From: Bacillus oleivorans
GTDB lineage: Bacteria > Bacillota > Bacilli > Bacillales > JC228
NCBI RefSeq assembly: GCF_900207585.1
Contig: NZ_OAOP01000004.1
Span: 372,001-436,000, forward strand
Length of the DNA stretch: 64,000 nucleotides
Reading direction: 5' to 3'
Positions 17,182 through 26,262 of this stretch are shown piece by piece. The notes beneath the pieces were generated by a model. That model searched no databases. It was given only the letters and a program-made list of their open reading frames with translations, and was not told the DNA's origin. A program made the translations under genes and the position numbers. The first letter of the stretch is position 1; the number at the start of each line of letters is the position of its first letter.

Positions 17182-18087
17182 GTGAAAATAGTGGTAACAG
17201 GAGCAGCAGGAAAAATTGGTCGCTGGACCGTAAGAACTCTCTTAGAGGCTGGTCATGATGTGACAGCTACTGATAAAAAATTAAGGGAAGAATCAGCGTC
17301 CCAAAACTTTATCCAAGCTGAATTGCGTGATTATGGTCAGGTTTGTCAGCTTTTGAAAGGATCTGACGCGGTGGTCCATCTCGGAAATATTCCCACTGAT
17401 GTCAGGAACACACCCCAGGCCATTTTTGAAAATAATATGATGGTTAATTTTAATATCCTGGAAGCATGTAAGGATTTTAAAATTCCTAAAATTGTGTGGG
17501 CATCCAGTGAAACCGTTTTGGGGTATCCTTTTGTAGAGGATCAGCTTAGTTACTTTCCTCTCGATGAGGAACATCCAACAACAATAAAGTCCTCCTATGC
17601 AATGGCAAAGATCCTGACTGAACATCTCTCGGAATTGTACCACAACCTTACAGATGGACAGATAGTGGCCCTTCGCTTCGCCAATATTTATGAGCCTGAT
17701 GAATATGAAAAAATTCCAACCATGCATTGGAATGATCAGCAAAAGGATATACAAAGGAAAAATGCTTGGGCTTATTGTGATGTAAGAGATGCAGCACAGG
17801 CCTGCCGTCTTGCCATAGAAGCAGAAAACTTAGGCTATCAAATATTCCATATAACAGCTCCAGACACCATTATGCCAGATCTCAGTCAAGATTTAGTCAA
17901 TAAATATTTCCCTAAAGTAGCTTTAAAAAGACCAATAAACGGACACGAGACTTTAATGGCAATAGATAAAGCCCGACAGGTTCTAGGCTACGAACCTCGC
18001 TATACATGGCGGGATGTCCTAAACAACGACGGCAAACTCAAAGCATTGCCCCAGGATCAACTCGCCTTAACAAACAAAGAAATATGA
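17182..18087 (+). CDS. NAD-dependent epimerase/dehydratase
   Basis: Extended short-chain dehydrogenase (301 aa). Rossmann motif VTGAAGKIGRWTVRTLLEAG at the N-terminus and catalytic YAMAK (YxxxK) near residue 139 with an upstream Ser in WASSETVLG. It probably acts on a nucleotide sugar or uronate; the substrate is not evident. The start is GTG after AAAGGAGCGG. The TGA stop codon lies at the edge of a GGGACGGTTCT repeat element (TGAAACAGGGGGACGG), so the repeat may have set the C-terminus. Confidence 0.88.
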   Translation: MKIVVTGAAGKIGRWTVRTLLEAGHDVTATDKKLREESASQNFIQAELRDYGQVCQLLKGSDAVVHLGNIPTDVRNTPQAIFENNMMVNFNILEACKDFKIPKIVWASSETVLGYPFVEDQLSYFPLDEEHPTTIKSSYAMAKILTEHLSELYHNLTDGQIVALRFANIYEPDEYEKIPTMHWNDQQKDIQRKNAWAYCDVRDAAQACRLAIEAENLGYQIFHITAPDTIMPDLSQDLVNKYFPKVALKRPINGHETLMAIDKARQVLGYEPRYTWRDVLNNDGKLKALPQDQLALTNKEI

Positions 18088-18150
18088 AACAGGGGGACGG
18101 TTCTTTTGTTTCATTTTTAAGAACCTGACCCCCTATTACAGCGGGGTCAG
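18085..18150 (+). repeat. GGGACGGTTCT element plus GACCCC palindrome
   Basis: AACAGGGGGACGGTTCTTTT with its continuation (18088-18133) is repeated exactly, 46 of 46 bases, at 19703-19748. It is followed by CTGACCCC...GGGGTCAG. The two copies flank the HTH-LamG-VOC gene. Confidence 0.9.
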
Positions 18151-18310
18151 ACCCTTAAGGCATAATCCGCAATCCAGTAAAAGTACCGCTAAGAAAATGG
18201 TAGAAGCCATGGAGGGATAAAACAACTGTTAAAAAAGTCTTTAGAGCGGATTCCAAAGGCTTTTTAGTTTCTCATTGTCAACTCCTAAAATAGTTCAAAA
18301 AACAACCCTG

Positions 18311-19573
18311 TTATTTTTCGCGCATAACAGCCCAATTACGGGCGAATGGATCTTGGAAATCAATAAAATGAGCAAATCCTTCATCCCGAATTTCTTTTAC
18401 TTTAGCACCAGCGGCAGTCAATTTTTCTACTAATTTTTCAATATCCCATTTTGTTTTAAAAATAACAGGGGACAATTCCTCATTTATAGCTGCAACTGAC
18501 AAACTGCTGTGAAGCAACAAGTTTGGCCCTTTATATAAAGATAACATGTAAAACTCTTCATCTTGTTCTATTAGGAGTTTAAAGTCTAAATGCTTTACAT
18601 ACCAATCTGCTGCCGCTTTAATTTTATCTTTTGGAATTGTTACTTGGATATCATCCACACATTCAAGTATAGGCGTTTTGACATTTTCCGCTTTTGGAAT
18701 GAAAGGTTCTGCTCTCGGCTTCCAATTGTCTTCCAAAAACAATTCATGAACCTCTTCCTCTGACAGAGCTCTATTGTATAATCTCACATCATCTATCATT
18801 CCCTGAAAAAAGAAGTACGGTTCGTCAGTTGATTTTCTTCCAATATAAAGGGGCTCTTTTGTATCAGGTACTATACTTCCATGTTGTTTGCATATTAGAA
18901 CACCATTTTTATATAACTGGAACATTTGATTTTCGTAAGTGATTACAATGTGATACCAAAACCCCTTATGAACTGGAGCCTCCACATAAAGGTCAGGCTC
19001 CAGCAGAAATCTATGGAACGTTATGTTGGAGTTTCGAGTACTTAGTTGAAACACCCTCCTATTATGATGCCCGTCTTGAGAAACGATTGCGTTGTGCCAG
19101 CCAGATTTCCCCGAGATATCATCGTAGCAGCACCAAACAGAAAGTGAAAATGCCTCATGGTTAATAATCGGAGCCGGTTCTACAACAATAAAATCGTCAA
19201 CTCCATCAAAATAATAAGCACTCTGAAAATTGCCAAACCGATCCTTACATAATGTTGCACCGACTACTTTTCCATGAAATCCATTCCCGCTTGTATCCTG
19301 GGCATCGCCATTAAATAAATACTCTGTGATTAGCCCCTTTCGTAAATCGATAGTTTTTGAACTTCTGCCAAACAATTCATCAAGTGAGATTCGAAACAGA
19401 TCCGAGAGTGCTGGCAACAGTGATATATCTGGACATGATTGTTCATTTTCCCACTTACTCACAGCCTGACTTGTAACACCTAAGCGGTTGGCAAGCTGCT
19501 CCTGTGTTAAACCGTTTTGTTTCCTAAACTTACTGATTCTCTCAGACAAACCCTTAGCATAATTAGTGGTCAT
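18311..19573 (-). CDS. XRE HTH - LamG lectin-like - VOC/glyoxalase fusion
   Basis: 420 aa, three modules. Residues 1-68: Cro/C1-type helix-turn-helix (LTQEQLANRLGVTSQAVSKW). About 75-290: LamG/concanavalin A-like domain (NGDAQDTSGNGFHGKVVGA, FDGVDDFIVV, FQGMIDDVRLYNRALSEEE). About 300-418: a VOC fold (VTIPKDKIKAAADWYVKHLD to DFQDPFARNWAVMRE). The start is the ATG of MTTNYAKG, after GGGCGG; no signal peptide, so it should be cytosolic. It may be a regulator sensing a glycan or small ligand. It lies between exact 46-bp direct repeats, a sign of possible gain as a unit. Confidence 0.85.
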   Translation of the reverse strand: MTTNYAKGLSERISKFRKQNGLTQEQLANRLGVTSQAVSKWENEQSCPDISLLPALSDLFRISLDELFGRSSKTIDLRKGLITEYLFNGDAQDTSGNGFHGKVVGATLCKDRFGNFQSAYYFDGVDDFIVVEPAPIINHEAFSLSVWCCYDDISGKSGWHNAIVSQDGHHNRRVFQLSTRNSNITFHRFLLEPDLYVEAPVHKGFWYHIVITYENQMFQLYKNGVLICKQHGSIVPDTKEPLYIGRKSTDEPYFFFQGMIDDVRLYNRALSEEEVHELFLEDNWKPRAEPFIPKAENVKTPILECVDDIQVTIPKDKIKAAADWYVKHLDFKLLIEQDEEFYMLSLYKGPNLLLHSSLSVAAINEELSPVIFKTKWDIEKLVEKLTAAGAKVKEIRDEGFAHFIDFQDPFARNWAVMREK

Positions 19574-19700
19574 TACTTTACCGCCCTTCGTATTTATTAA
19601 TTTAATTCTACGAAACACTATGTAAAATAGGTATCACTTGTTGGTAGGAAATAGATTTCCTTAATTCAACTTATAGTTGAATTTATGTCTGCAACAGGGT

Positions 19701-19748
19701 GCAACAGGGGGACGGTTCTTTTGTTTCATTTTTAAGAACCTGACCCCC
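19701..19748 (+). repeat. GGGACGGTTCT element, second direct copy
   Basis: Exact 46-bp copy (19703-19748) of the element at 18088-18133, on the upstream side of the fusion gene. Confidence 0.9.
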
Positions 19749-19777
19749 AAATACAGCTGAAGGATTAGACCTTTCGT

Positions 19778-20689
19778 TTATGAATTCTCTTTCAAAAATT
19801 CATGGAACCACTTTACACATTGATACGTTTTATTCCAGTCCGGGTCTTGATCTTCAATGCTCCAGCAAGCCGATAGGGTAGCCATCGCAATGGCTGCCTT
19901 CAATAAGCGTTTACGGTCGAGTCCTAACTGCCCACTAATTGTATCTACTCGAAATCTCAACAACTCCTTTGGACTTTCCTTGGTATGCAAATGATTCAAT
20001 AAAAACGAAATTAAATCAAAATAACGATCTCCTAAAACCCCTTTCGGATCAATCGCTACCCATCCGTGTTCTTGGGAAAATAAAATGTTTTCATGATGCA
20101 AATCTCCATGCAACAGTTCAGCTCCAGAAGAAGACGATACCACGTCTAGAAAGCAATGCTCAGCTAAATCAATATCAGAATTTATAATAGGACCATCTCC
20201 ATTTGGATAAGTTGTCCGATAACGATTAAGCCCATGAAACCAGTTTAAAATAGATGGAGTTTCTTTATTAGCAGATTTAGATCTGCGAATTGCCTGCCAA
20301 ACCTCCAAATAATGCTGAAGAACGAGTCCTTCATCTTTTATCTCAGAGAGCATGGTACCCGGAATCAATTGTTCAAGCAGCATGGCCCCATTTTCTCCAT
20401 CTGAATTCAACAGTTTTGCACACCCATTTCCCCCATAGCTCAGGATCGTATGTATCTCATTCTGAAAGTCAAAATTAGGAACACCCATTTTTAATATGCA
20501 TGGCGCACCTTTTGAATCTATTACTCTTAAAACATAGTTATACGAAAGATTCTCCACAGGACCAATTGCTGTCAGCTGCCATTTAGTTAAATATGTCTGT
20601 ACACGTGCTTCTAGCGATTCCAGCCAAATCTTGCCGTCTTCTCTAAAGGCATTTCTTATTTTTTCTTGAAATGCTCCTGATATTTGCAT
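19778..20689 (-). CDS. Aminoglycoside/hydroxyurea antibiotic kinase family (APH(6)-like)
   Basis: Phosphotransferase of the streptomycin 6-kinase/hydroxyurea kinase type (303 aa). Kinase motifs: Brenner loop LLHGDLHHENILF and the metal-binding VAIDPKG followed by GDRYFDLISFL. Members phosphorylate streptomycin or related compounds; chromosomal Bacillus homologues are common and do not always confer resistance. Single gene; upstream of it lies dapF on the same strand, about 70 bp away. Confidence 0.88.
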   Translation of the reverse strand: MQISGAFQEKIRNAFREDGKIWLESLEARVQTYLTKWQLTAIGPVENLSYNYVLRVIDSKGAPCILKMGVPNFDFQNEIHTILSYGGNGCAKLLNSDGENGAMLLEQLIPGTMLSEIKDEGLVLQHYLEVWQAIRRSKSANKETPSILNWFHGLNRYRTTYPNGDGPIINSDIDLAEHCFLDVVSSSSGAELLHGDLHHENILFSQEHGWVAIDPKGVLGDRYFDLISFLLNHLHTKESPKELLRFRVDTISGQLGLDRKRLLKAAIAMATLSACWSIEDQDPDWNKTYQCVKWFHEFLKENS

Positions 20690-20760
20690 ATTTGTTCTCC
20701 CTTAATAAATATAACTTTTTCCATCCTTGGTATAGATTGTGCTGGATTGTTCTTGTACAA

Positions 20761-21597
20761 TTAAAACCGCCATGCTTCCGATTCAATATACCCGTCTGCA
20801 ATCCATGATGTAGGTCCTTCCAAGAAAATATCCTGAATCAAATTTTCTGCTAGTCGGTACTCGATTTTAAGGGTGCCTCCATTGGTCTGCACCCGGACGG
20901 GAGACGTAACCTTTTGCAGTAGACCACAGATAATGGCTGAAGTAACAGCGCCTGTTCCACAAGCCATTGTTTCCTCTTCCACCCCACGTTCGTAGGTTCT
21001 GAGGATAAGAGAATCTGAGGCCAATACTTGTACAAAATTCACATTTGTGCCTTGCGGAAAAAGATTTAAATTCCAACGAATCGACTGACCCCAGCGATGG
21101 ATCCTCGCGCTCTCAACCTCACGAACATGGTCCAATAGGATGACGGTATGCGGAACTCCCACCCAACCAAAATGATAAAAAACCTCTTGCTGATCTAATA
21201 CCATCTGCTTATTAAGCTTGATCTTAGAGAGTCCAATATCAGGAAATTTCATTCTTACCTGCGACTCGGAAATCTCTGCTTCATACAGGCCATCAGCGGT
21301 TTCAAAGCTTTTATGAGTATGGCCGATTCCTAGTAAATGAGCAAACCTGACAGCACAGCGGGCTCCATTCCCGCACATCTCACCCTCGCTTCCATCCGCA
21401 TTAAAATACCTCATCCGAAAATCTGCATATGCCGATGGCTCTAATAAAATAACACCATCAGCACCAAGGGAAAGCTTGCGGCGACATATGTTTTTAACGA
21501 AAACAGGAAGTTCAACAGCATCCATAATTCCTTCTCGGTTATCCACTAGTATAAAATCATTTCCGCATCCATTCATTTTCGTAAACGGAATTCTCAT
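20761..21597 (-). CDS. dapF: Diaminopimelate epimerase
   Basis: Converts LL- to meso-diaminopimelate for lysine and peptidoglycan (278 aa, usual length). Both active-site Cys are present, in MCGNGARC and EETMACGTGA; the N-terminal motif FTKMNGCGNDFILVDN is typical. The start is the ATG of MRIPFTKMNG, 9 nt after GGGGGA; upstream in-frame codons add no conserved sequence. It lies 50 bp downstream of the symporter gene and may be co-transcribed. Confidence 0.96.
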   Translation of the reverse strand: MRIPFTKMNGCGNDFILVDNREGIMDAVELPVFVKNICRRKLSLGADGVILLEPSAYADFRMRYFNADGSEGEMCGNGARCAVRFAHLLGIGHTHKSFETADGLYEAEISESQVRMKFPDIGLSKIKLNKQMVLDQQEVFYHFGWVGVPHTVILLDHVREVESARIHRWGQSIRWNLNLFPQGTNVNFVQVLASDSLILRTYERGVEEETMACGTGAVTSAIICGLLQKVTSPVRVQTNGGTLKIEYRLAENLIQDIFLEGPTSWIADGYIESEAWRF

Positions 21598-21647
21598 CTC
21601 ATCCAGTCCCCCAAGTTGAAAGGCCCCCAATGGGAGCCTTTCGTATG

Positions 21648-22931
21648 TTATATACTTTCCGTAACTTCTTCTGATATGTTTTGATTAGGGCTGCCTAATT
21701 GCTTTTTAATCCAGTTCTTGCCTTCCATATACCTGGTAACAAGCATACTTGATACTGTATCACCTGTAGCATTTACCATAGTTGCAGGCGGGTCAACCAA
21801 TGTCCCCAGCATAGCGATAATAGGCAGTGCCTCTGGCGGAAAACCATACATCGTGACGATAAGCATTTCCCCGATAAAACCTCCCCCAGGAACGCCAGAC
21901 ATCACCATACCGCTTAGAATGGCAATCAAAATCGCTGTTGTGTACGTATCAAGTCCTGTAAAAGGCATATTAAACAAACCAAAGATAAAAGATATTTTCA
22001 AAATAGCACTGAGACATGAACCATCCATATGTATGGTTGCACCAATAGGAATCACTATTTCCCTGATATCCTTCGGAACTCCAATTCTCGCTGTTGCTTC
22101 TAAATTAACAGGAATTGTCGCTACACTGCTTTGTGTAGAGACCGATGTTACAGCAGGAGTAATAGCAGCCTTCCAAAAAACAGGTATTCCTCTTCGCCCA
22201 GCTGCGACAAAAGCATAAAGCGTAAAGGCGATAAAGAAATAGAGGATCGAAATAGGGTAATATACTACCATTGCTCGTGCATAAGAGCCTAATAGCTCAG
22301 GGCCAAATACTCCTATAAGAGCAGCAAAGTAGGCACCTAGTCCAATAGGAGCGTACCACATGATGATTTTAATCAGTTTTTGCATGACATGAGAGAGTGC
22401 TTCAAGTCCTTCTGCTACTTTTCTTCCCTTATCTCCCGCCATATTAACTGCCAGACCAAACAGAATGGAAAAAATAATTAGAGCAAGCATATTTTTGCGG
22501 GATAACAGGTCCATGAAATCCGGAACTGTAAAAGCCTTAACAAACTGGTCTGCTGTGTCTAATGTTTGTATTTCTTCTGGTTGCTCTAGTGTTAGCTCTA
22601 CCCCTTCAGCCGGAGGGATAAGCTGAACACTAAATAACATAATAACAGAAGAGATAACTCCTGTTACAAAGAACACGGCGAGCATTAGACCAAGGATACG
22701 TCCAAGCCGTTTTAGACTCGCAATATTTGCCACTGCACTGCTAATCGTTATAAAAACTAGCGGCACGACAATCGTAAACATAGCATTGATAAAGATATCT
22801 CCCAGCGGTTTTAAAACTTCAGCTTTAGCACCTGCAAAGATTCCAATCAATGCGCCAAGAGTAATGGAGATCAGTAAAATGATAGGAAACTTGTAAGAAG
22901 CCCAGACTCCCCGCTTTTTTCTCTTTTCCAA
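21648..22931 (-). CDS. Dicarboxylate/amino acid:cation symporter (DAACS)
   Basis: GltP/GltT/DctP-type sodium or proton symporter (427 aa) with about eight hydrophobic segments. The re-entrant loop serines (TSVSTQSSVATIPVN) and the substrate-site motif ILSGMVMSGVPGGGF with DPPATMVNATGD are intact. It could carry glutamate, aspartate or C4-dicarboxylates. The start is TTG, shortly after AAAGGAGGAG. Confidence 0.92.
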   Translation of the reverse strand: MEKRKKRGVWASYKFPIILLISITLGALIGIFAGAKAEVLKPLGDIFINAMFTIVVPLVFITISSAVANIASLKRLGRILGLMLAVFFVTGVISSVIMLFSVQLIPPAEGVELTLEQPEEIQTLDTADQFVKAFTVPDFMDLLSRKNMLALIIFSILFGLAVNMAGDKGRKVAEGLEALSHVMQKLIKIIMWYAPIGLGAYFAALIGVFGPELLGSYARAMVVYYPISILYFFIAFTLYAFVAAGRRGIPVFWKAAITPAVTSVSTQSSVATIPVNLEATARIGVPKDIREIVIPIGATIHMDGSCLSAILKISFIFGLFNMPFTGLDTYTTAILIAILSGMVMSGVPGGGFIGEMLIVTMYGFPPEALPIIAMLGTLVDPPATMVNATGDTVSSMLVTRYMEGKNWIKKQLGSPNQNISEEVTESI

Positions 22932-23292
22932 AAATACTCCTCCTTTATATGGTAATAGACTAAGTAAATCTAGTTGGTTCGTGCCGTGTAATAGCTTTCA
23001 ATAACTCCCAATATGTGATTAATATCTAAAGATAATCTCTTTGTACAAAAGCAACTTTTAAAAGACTGAAAATACAGAAAACTCTGTGGTGGTATTTCTA
23101 TATTAGAAAACGGAACCTTTTATGTCAATAAACGAGATTGCTAGATTTTTTGATAGTAAAATGCTATCCGTACAATTTTTACTTCTATTAGTACGAATTA
23201 ACAATAGTTGGTTAAGGAATATTAGGTAATAACATGCCTAATCGTTATAAAGAAGAAATCAGGCAAAATTAAAATGAAAGGAACTTTGAGTA
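22932..23292. other. AT-rich divergent intergenic region
   Basis: About 360 bases between divergent genes. I see no RNA element, repeat or convincing reading frame. Confidence 0.5.
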
Positions 23293-23782
23293 ATGCTTTT
23301 CATTGGGGTTATTGCCTTCACAGTTCTATCATTAACTGCCTTTTCGATAAAGGATAAACATCTTCATTTATTTGAATTGTTAGCTATTTGGTTTAGTGCA
23401 ACAGCTGTAAATGCACCAATCTACTCTTTTTTTCTTGAAAATAAACATTGGATAACAGTACCGGATAACAAAGAACTAGCCATAATTCGTATCATTTATA
23501 CTGTATTGTTATTTCCTCTTATTATCACATGGATTCTCGATAAGACACTCTTAGTGAAACATATGACTGTAAGATACTTGTGTTATCTTGGAACTCTTGG
23601 ATTTCTTTTTAATAGGCTATACACTCCATTTACTGGGTATTGTACATTTTAATACTGCCGGAATGTTATGGTATACACCTTTCAAATCGATCCCATTATT
23701 AATAGCCCTATTATCAGTTAGAATAATTCGATATCTTATGAGAAAAGATGGGATGTATAATGGCTCAACATACAAGTATTAA
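23293..23782 (+). pseudogene. Frameshifted small membrane protein gene
   Basis: Two overlapping frames read as one membrane protein if a single base is skipped. The first frame (from ATG 23293) reads through GTLGFLF and then runs into a stop at 23652. One base further on, in the other frame, it continues as IGYTLHLLGIVHFNTAG to 23782. The break lies at the TTTTTAATA run near 23610, a homopolymer prone to slippage or sequencing error. The restored protein would be about 163 aa with four or five hydrophobic helices. Function unknown; it overlaps the next gene. Confidence 0.7.
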
Positions 23783-24251
23783 CCTGTGGTTTAACATCTT
23801 CGTATTTCTTCTGGGATGTTATTTCGCTTATCGACTTCCGCAACGATTACCTAGAAGCGTGGCAGCTCTCATCATGACATTCAGTTTAGCAATAGCTTTA
23901 GGTTTAGACCATACAATTGGGGTTCCTCCCATAGATTTATATGACACCAACATCGTTCCATGGCTAACCCTCTCGGAAATTCCAACCTGGGGCATGTATC
24001 CAATTGCAGCATATTTGTATATTTATCTGTTCGACAAGCTTAATGTTAAGGGCTTTTTTATTCCCTTTTATATTTTGTGCTGGTCCTTATTGGGAACTAT
24101 ATTTGAAGGACTAGCGAAAAACTTTAATGTTTTTATACACAAAGACTGGGAGCTCCGATATTCATTCCTTGTCTATTTATTTACTCAATTATTAACATTC
24201 ATTTTATTTAGGATTTTAATGAACACATACCGAAAAAGGGAAGCCTCTTGA
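23760..24251 (+). CDS. Predicted membrane protein (CBO0543-like)
   Basis: 163 aa with about five hydrophobic segments. The C-terminal signature KDWELRYSFLVYL resembles the charged/aromatic motif of small CBO0543-type membrane proteins of Firmicutes; that assignment is from memory of the family and is tentative. The ATG of MAQHTSINLW overlaps the end of the frameshifted gene, so the two form a translationally linked pair. Confidence 0.65.
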   Translation: MAQHTSINLWFNIFVFLLGCYFAYRLPQRLPRSVAALIMTFSLAIALGLDHTIGVPPIDLYDTNIVPWLTLSEIPTWGMYPIAAYLYIYLFDKLNVKGFFIPFYILCWSLLGTIFEGLAKNFNVFIHKDWELRYSFLVYLFTQLLTFILFRILMNTYRKREAS

Positions 24252-24381
24252 TTTGACATTGCTAAAAAAAAAAAACAAAAGTGTAACCTTTGTTTTGGTT
24301 TTTATGTTCTGATACGCGTTACCCGATTATTACCCATTTGATTGATGAGCGACGATTTATTTTTACATTTTAAGTTAAAAG

Positions 24382-24405
24382 AGTGACTGACGCGAATCAG
24401 TCACT
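24382..24405. terminator. Bidirectional terminator
   Basis: AGTGACTGA and TCAGTCACT form a 9-bp stem with T-rich flanks on both strands, between convergent genes. Confidence 0.75.
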
Positions 24406-24440
24406 TAGATTTTATTCAAAGCTTCCGCTAACTCATTTTA

Positions 24441-24803
24441 TTATTTTGTTAAAACGTTCTCTTCCAATACAGCAAATTTGTCTCCGTATATTTTAATAAT
24501 ATGGTTTTCTCCCCATGCACAAAGAGCATCTAAAATGCTTTGCAAGCTCCATCCATACTCACTTAACTCATACTCCACTTTCGGAGGAACCTGATTGTAA
24601 ACAATTCTGTTAATAATACCGTCTTCCTCTAGTTCTCGTAATTGTTGGGTTAACATTTTTTGCGTAATATCTGGCATAAGCCGTTTTAATTCACTAGTTC
24701 GTTTTTTTCCATGTGTCAGGTGGCATAGAATTACCCCTTTCCACTTTCCTCCAATGACTTCCAGAGTTGCTTCTACAGCTATATTGTATTTCTTTTTCTT
24801 CAT
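24441..24803 (-). CDS. HxlR/MarR-type transcriptional regulator (YtcD-like)
   Basis: 120-aa winged helix of the HxlR family: VIGGKWKGVILCHL, RTSELKRLMPDITQKMLTQQ and YELSEYGWSLQSIL. The only Cys near the DNA-binding part is in ILCHL; the N-terminal redox Cys seen in YodB/CatR is absent. The start is the ATG of MKKKKYNI after GGAGGAG. It is divergent from an MFS transporter and an aldo/keto reductase gene, the same layout as B. subtilis ytcD-ytbD-ytbE, and probably represses them. Confidence 0.9.
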   Translation of the reverse strand: MKKKKYNIAVEATLEVIGGKWKGVILCHLTHGKKRTSELKRLMPDITQKMLTQQLRELEEDGIINRIVYNQVPPKVEYELSEYGWSLQSILDALCAWGENHIIKIYGDKFAVLEENVLTK

Positions 24804-24835
24804 ATTTATCTCCTCCAAATATATAGGCACTAAAA

Positions 24836-24873
24836 AGTACCTATGGTACCTTGAAGTATCTATATTACTTTAA
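24836..24873. promoter_or_regulatory. Tandem 19-bp repeats, likely HxlR operators
   Basis: AGTACCTATGGTACCTTGA (24836-24854) is followed at once by AGTATCTATATTACTTTAA (14 of 19 identical). Each is itself roughly palindromic (AGTACC-TAT-GGTAC). They lie between the regulator and its divergent target genes. Confidence 0.6.
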
Positions 24874-25001
24874 AGTGCGTACTTCTCATAATTCTTCATA
24901 TATCCCATAATAGCATTTGCCGATTAAAATTTATAGGATTGATTGATTGCTAGATCAAGTTCATTTATACAATTACACCATTTTTTAGGAGGAAAAAATA
25001 C

Positions 25002-26177
25002 ATGTCTTTAGAAAAAAAACGAAGTACGTTAGCACTGCTTGCTTTGGCAGTCAGTGCATTCGCAATCGGTACTACAGAATTTATTAGTGTTGGGCTATTG
25101 CCTCTCATAGCAGAGGATTTACAAATATCTGTTACAACAGCAGGTTTAACCGTTTCATTATACGCCTTAGGAGTTACATTTGGTGCACCGATTCTTACAT
25201 CTCTTACTTCGGGCATATCACGTAAAGCTTTATTGCTTTGGATAATGATTGTTTTTATTATAGGAAACAGTATCGCAGCTGGAGCTAACAGTATTGAGGT
25301 TTTACTTGCAGCGCGTGTAATTTCGGCATTTTCACACGGTGTTTTCATGTCAATCGGCTCTACCATTGCGGCAGATTTAGTACCAGAAAATCGACGGGCA
25401 AGTGCCATTTCGATTATGTTTACTGGACTAACAGTCGCCACTGTTACTGGTGTTCCATTTGGAACATTTATTGGTCAGCAATTTGGCTGGAGAATAGCCT
25501 TTCTTGTCATTGTAGCTGTCGGTTTAATTGCATTAATCGCCAATAGTGTCCTTGTTCCATCTGATCTCCGCAAAGGAAATCGAACAACATTTCGCGATCA
25601 ATTTAAATTGGTTACAAACAAACGCCTACTCTTAATTTTTATCATTACGGCTTTAGGCTATGGCGGAACATTTGTCGTCTTTACCTATTTATCACCATTA
25701 CTGCAAAATATTACAGGATTTAAACCAGGAACAGTTGCAGTGATTCTTTTGATATACGGGATTGCCATTGCAATTGGCAACATGATAGGCGGAAAGCTAT
25801 CCAACCAAAATCCAATAAAGGCATTATTTTATATGTTTATCGTACAAGCCATAGTCCTATTTATCTTGTTCTTTACGGTACCATTTAAACTTGCCGGATT
25901 GATTACGATCTTCCTCATGGGGCTTATGGCCTTTATGAATGTGCCAGGATTACAGGTTTACGTGGTCATGTTAGCAGAACGCTTCGTACCTGCGGCGGTA
26001 GATGTTGCATCAGCTATTAATATTGCTGCATTCAACGCGGGGATTGCAATCGGGTCCTATTTGGGCGGAGTCATTACAGACTCTATTGGACTCATTCACA
26101 CTACCTGGGCAGGAGGGCTAATGGTGCTTATAGCCGTGATATTAACAGGCTGGAGCAGAAAACTTGAAAAACGATAA
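25002..26177 (+). CDS. MFS transporter (YtbD-like drug/metabolite efflux)
   Basis: Twelve-helix major facilitator of the AraJ/YdhP/PbuE group (391 aa). The start matches the family (LLALAVSAFAIGTTEFISVG), with SGISRKALLL in the helix 2-3 loop and EFxxVG-type helix 1. Probably a proton-driven exporter of a small toxic compound. The ATG follows TAGGAGG. It is the first gene of a two-gene unit with an aldo/keto reductase, divergent from the HxlR regulator. Confidence 0.9.
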   Translation: MSLEKKRSTLALLALAVSAFAIGTTEFISVGLLPLIAEDLQISVTTAGLTVSLYALGVTFGAPILTSLTSGISRKALLLWIMIVFIIGNSIAAGANSIEVLLAARVISAFSHGVFMSIGSTIAADLVPENRRASAISIMFTGLTVATVTGVPFGTFIGQQFGWRIAFLVIVAVGLIALIANSVLVPSDLRKGNRTTFRDQFKLVTNKRLLLIFIITALGYGGTFVVFTYLSPLLQNITGFKPGTVAVILLIYGIAIAIGNMIGGKLSNQNPIKALFYMFIVQAIVLFILFFTVPFKLAGLITIFLMGLMAFMNVPGLQVYVVMLAERFVPAAVDVASAINIAAFNAGIAIGSYLGGVITDSIGLIHTTWAGGLMVLIAVILTGWSRKLEKR

Positions 26178-26262
26178 ATAAAGGAGGTGATTAACTAAAT
26201 AATAATAAACAAATGGAGCTCACCATAATTTCCTTAAAACAATAATTGGAGGTTTATTGATA

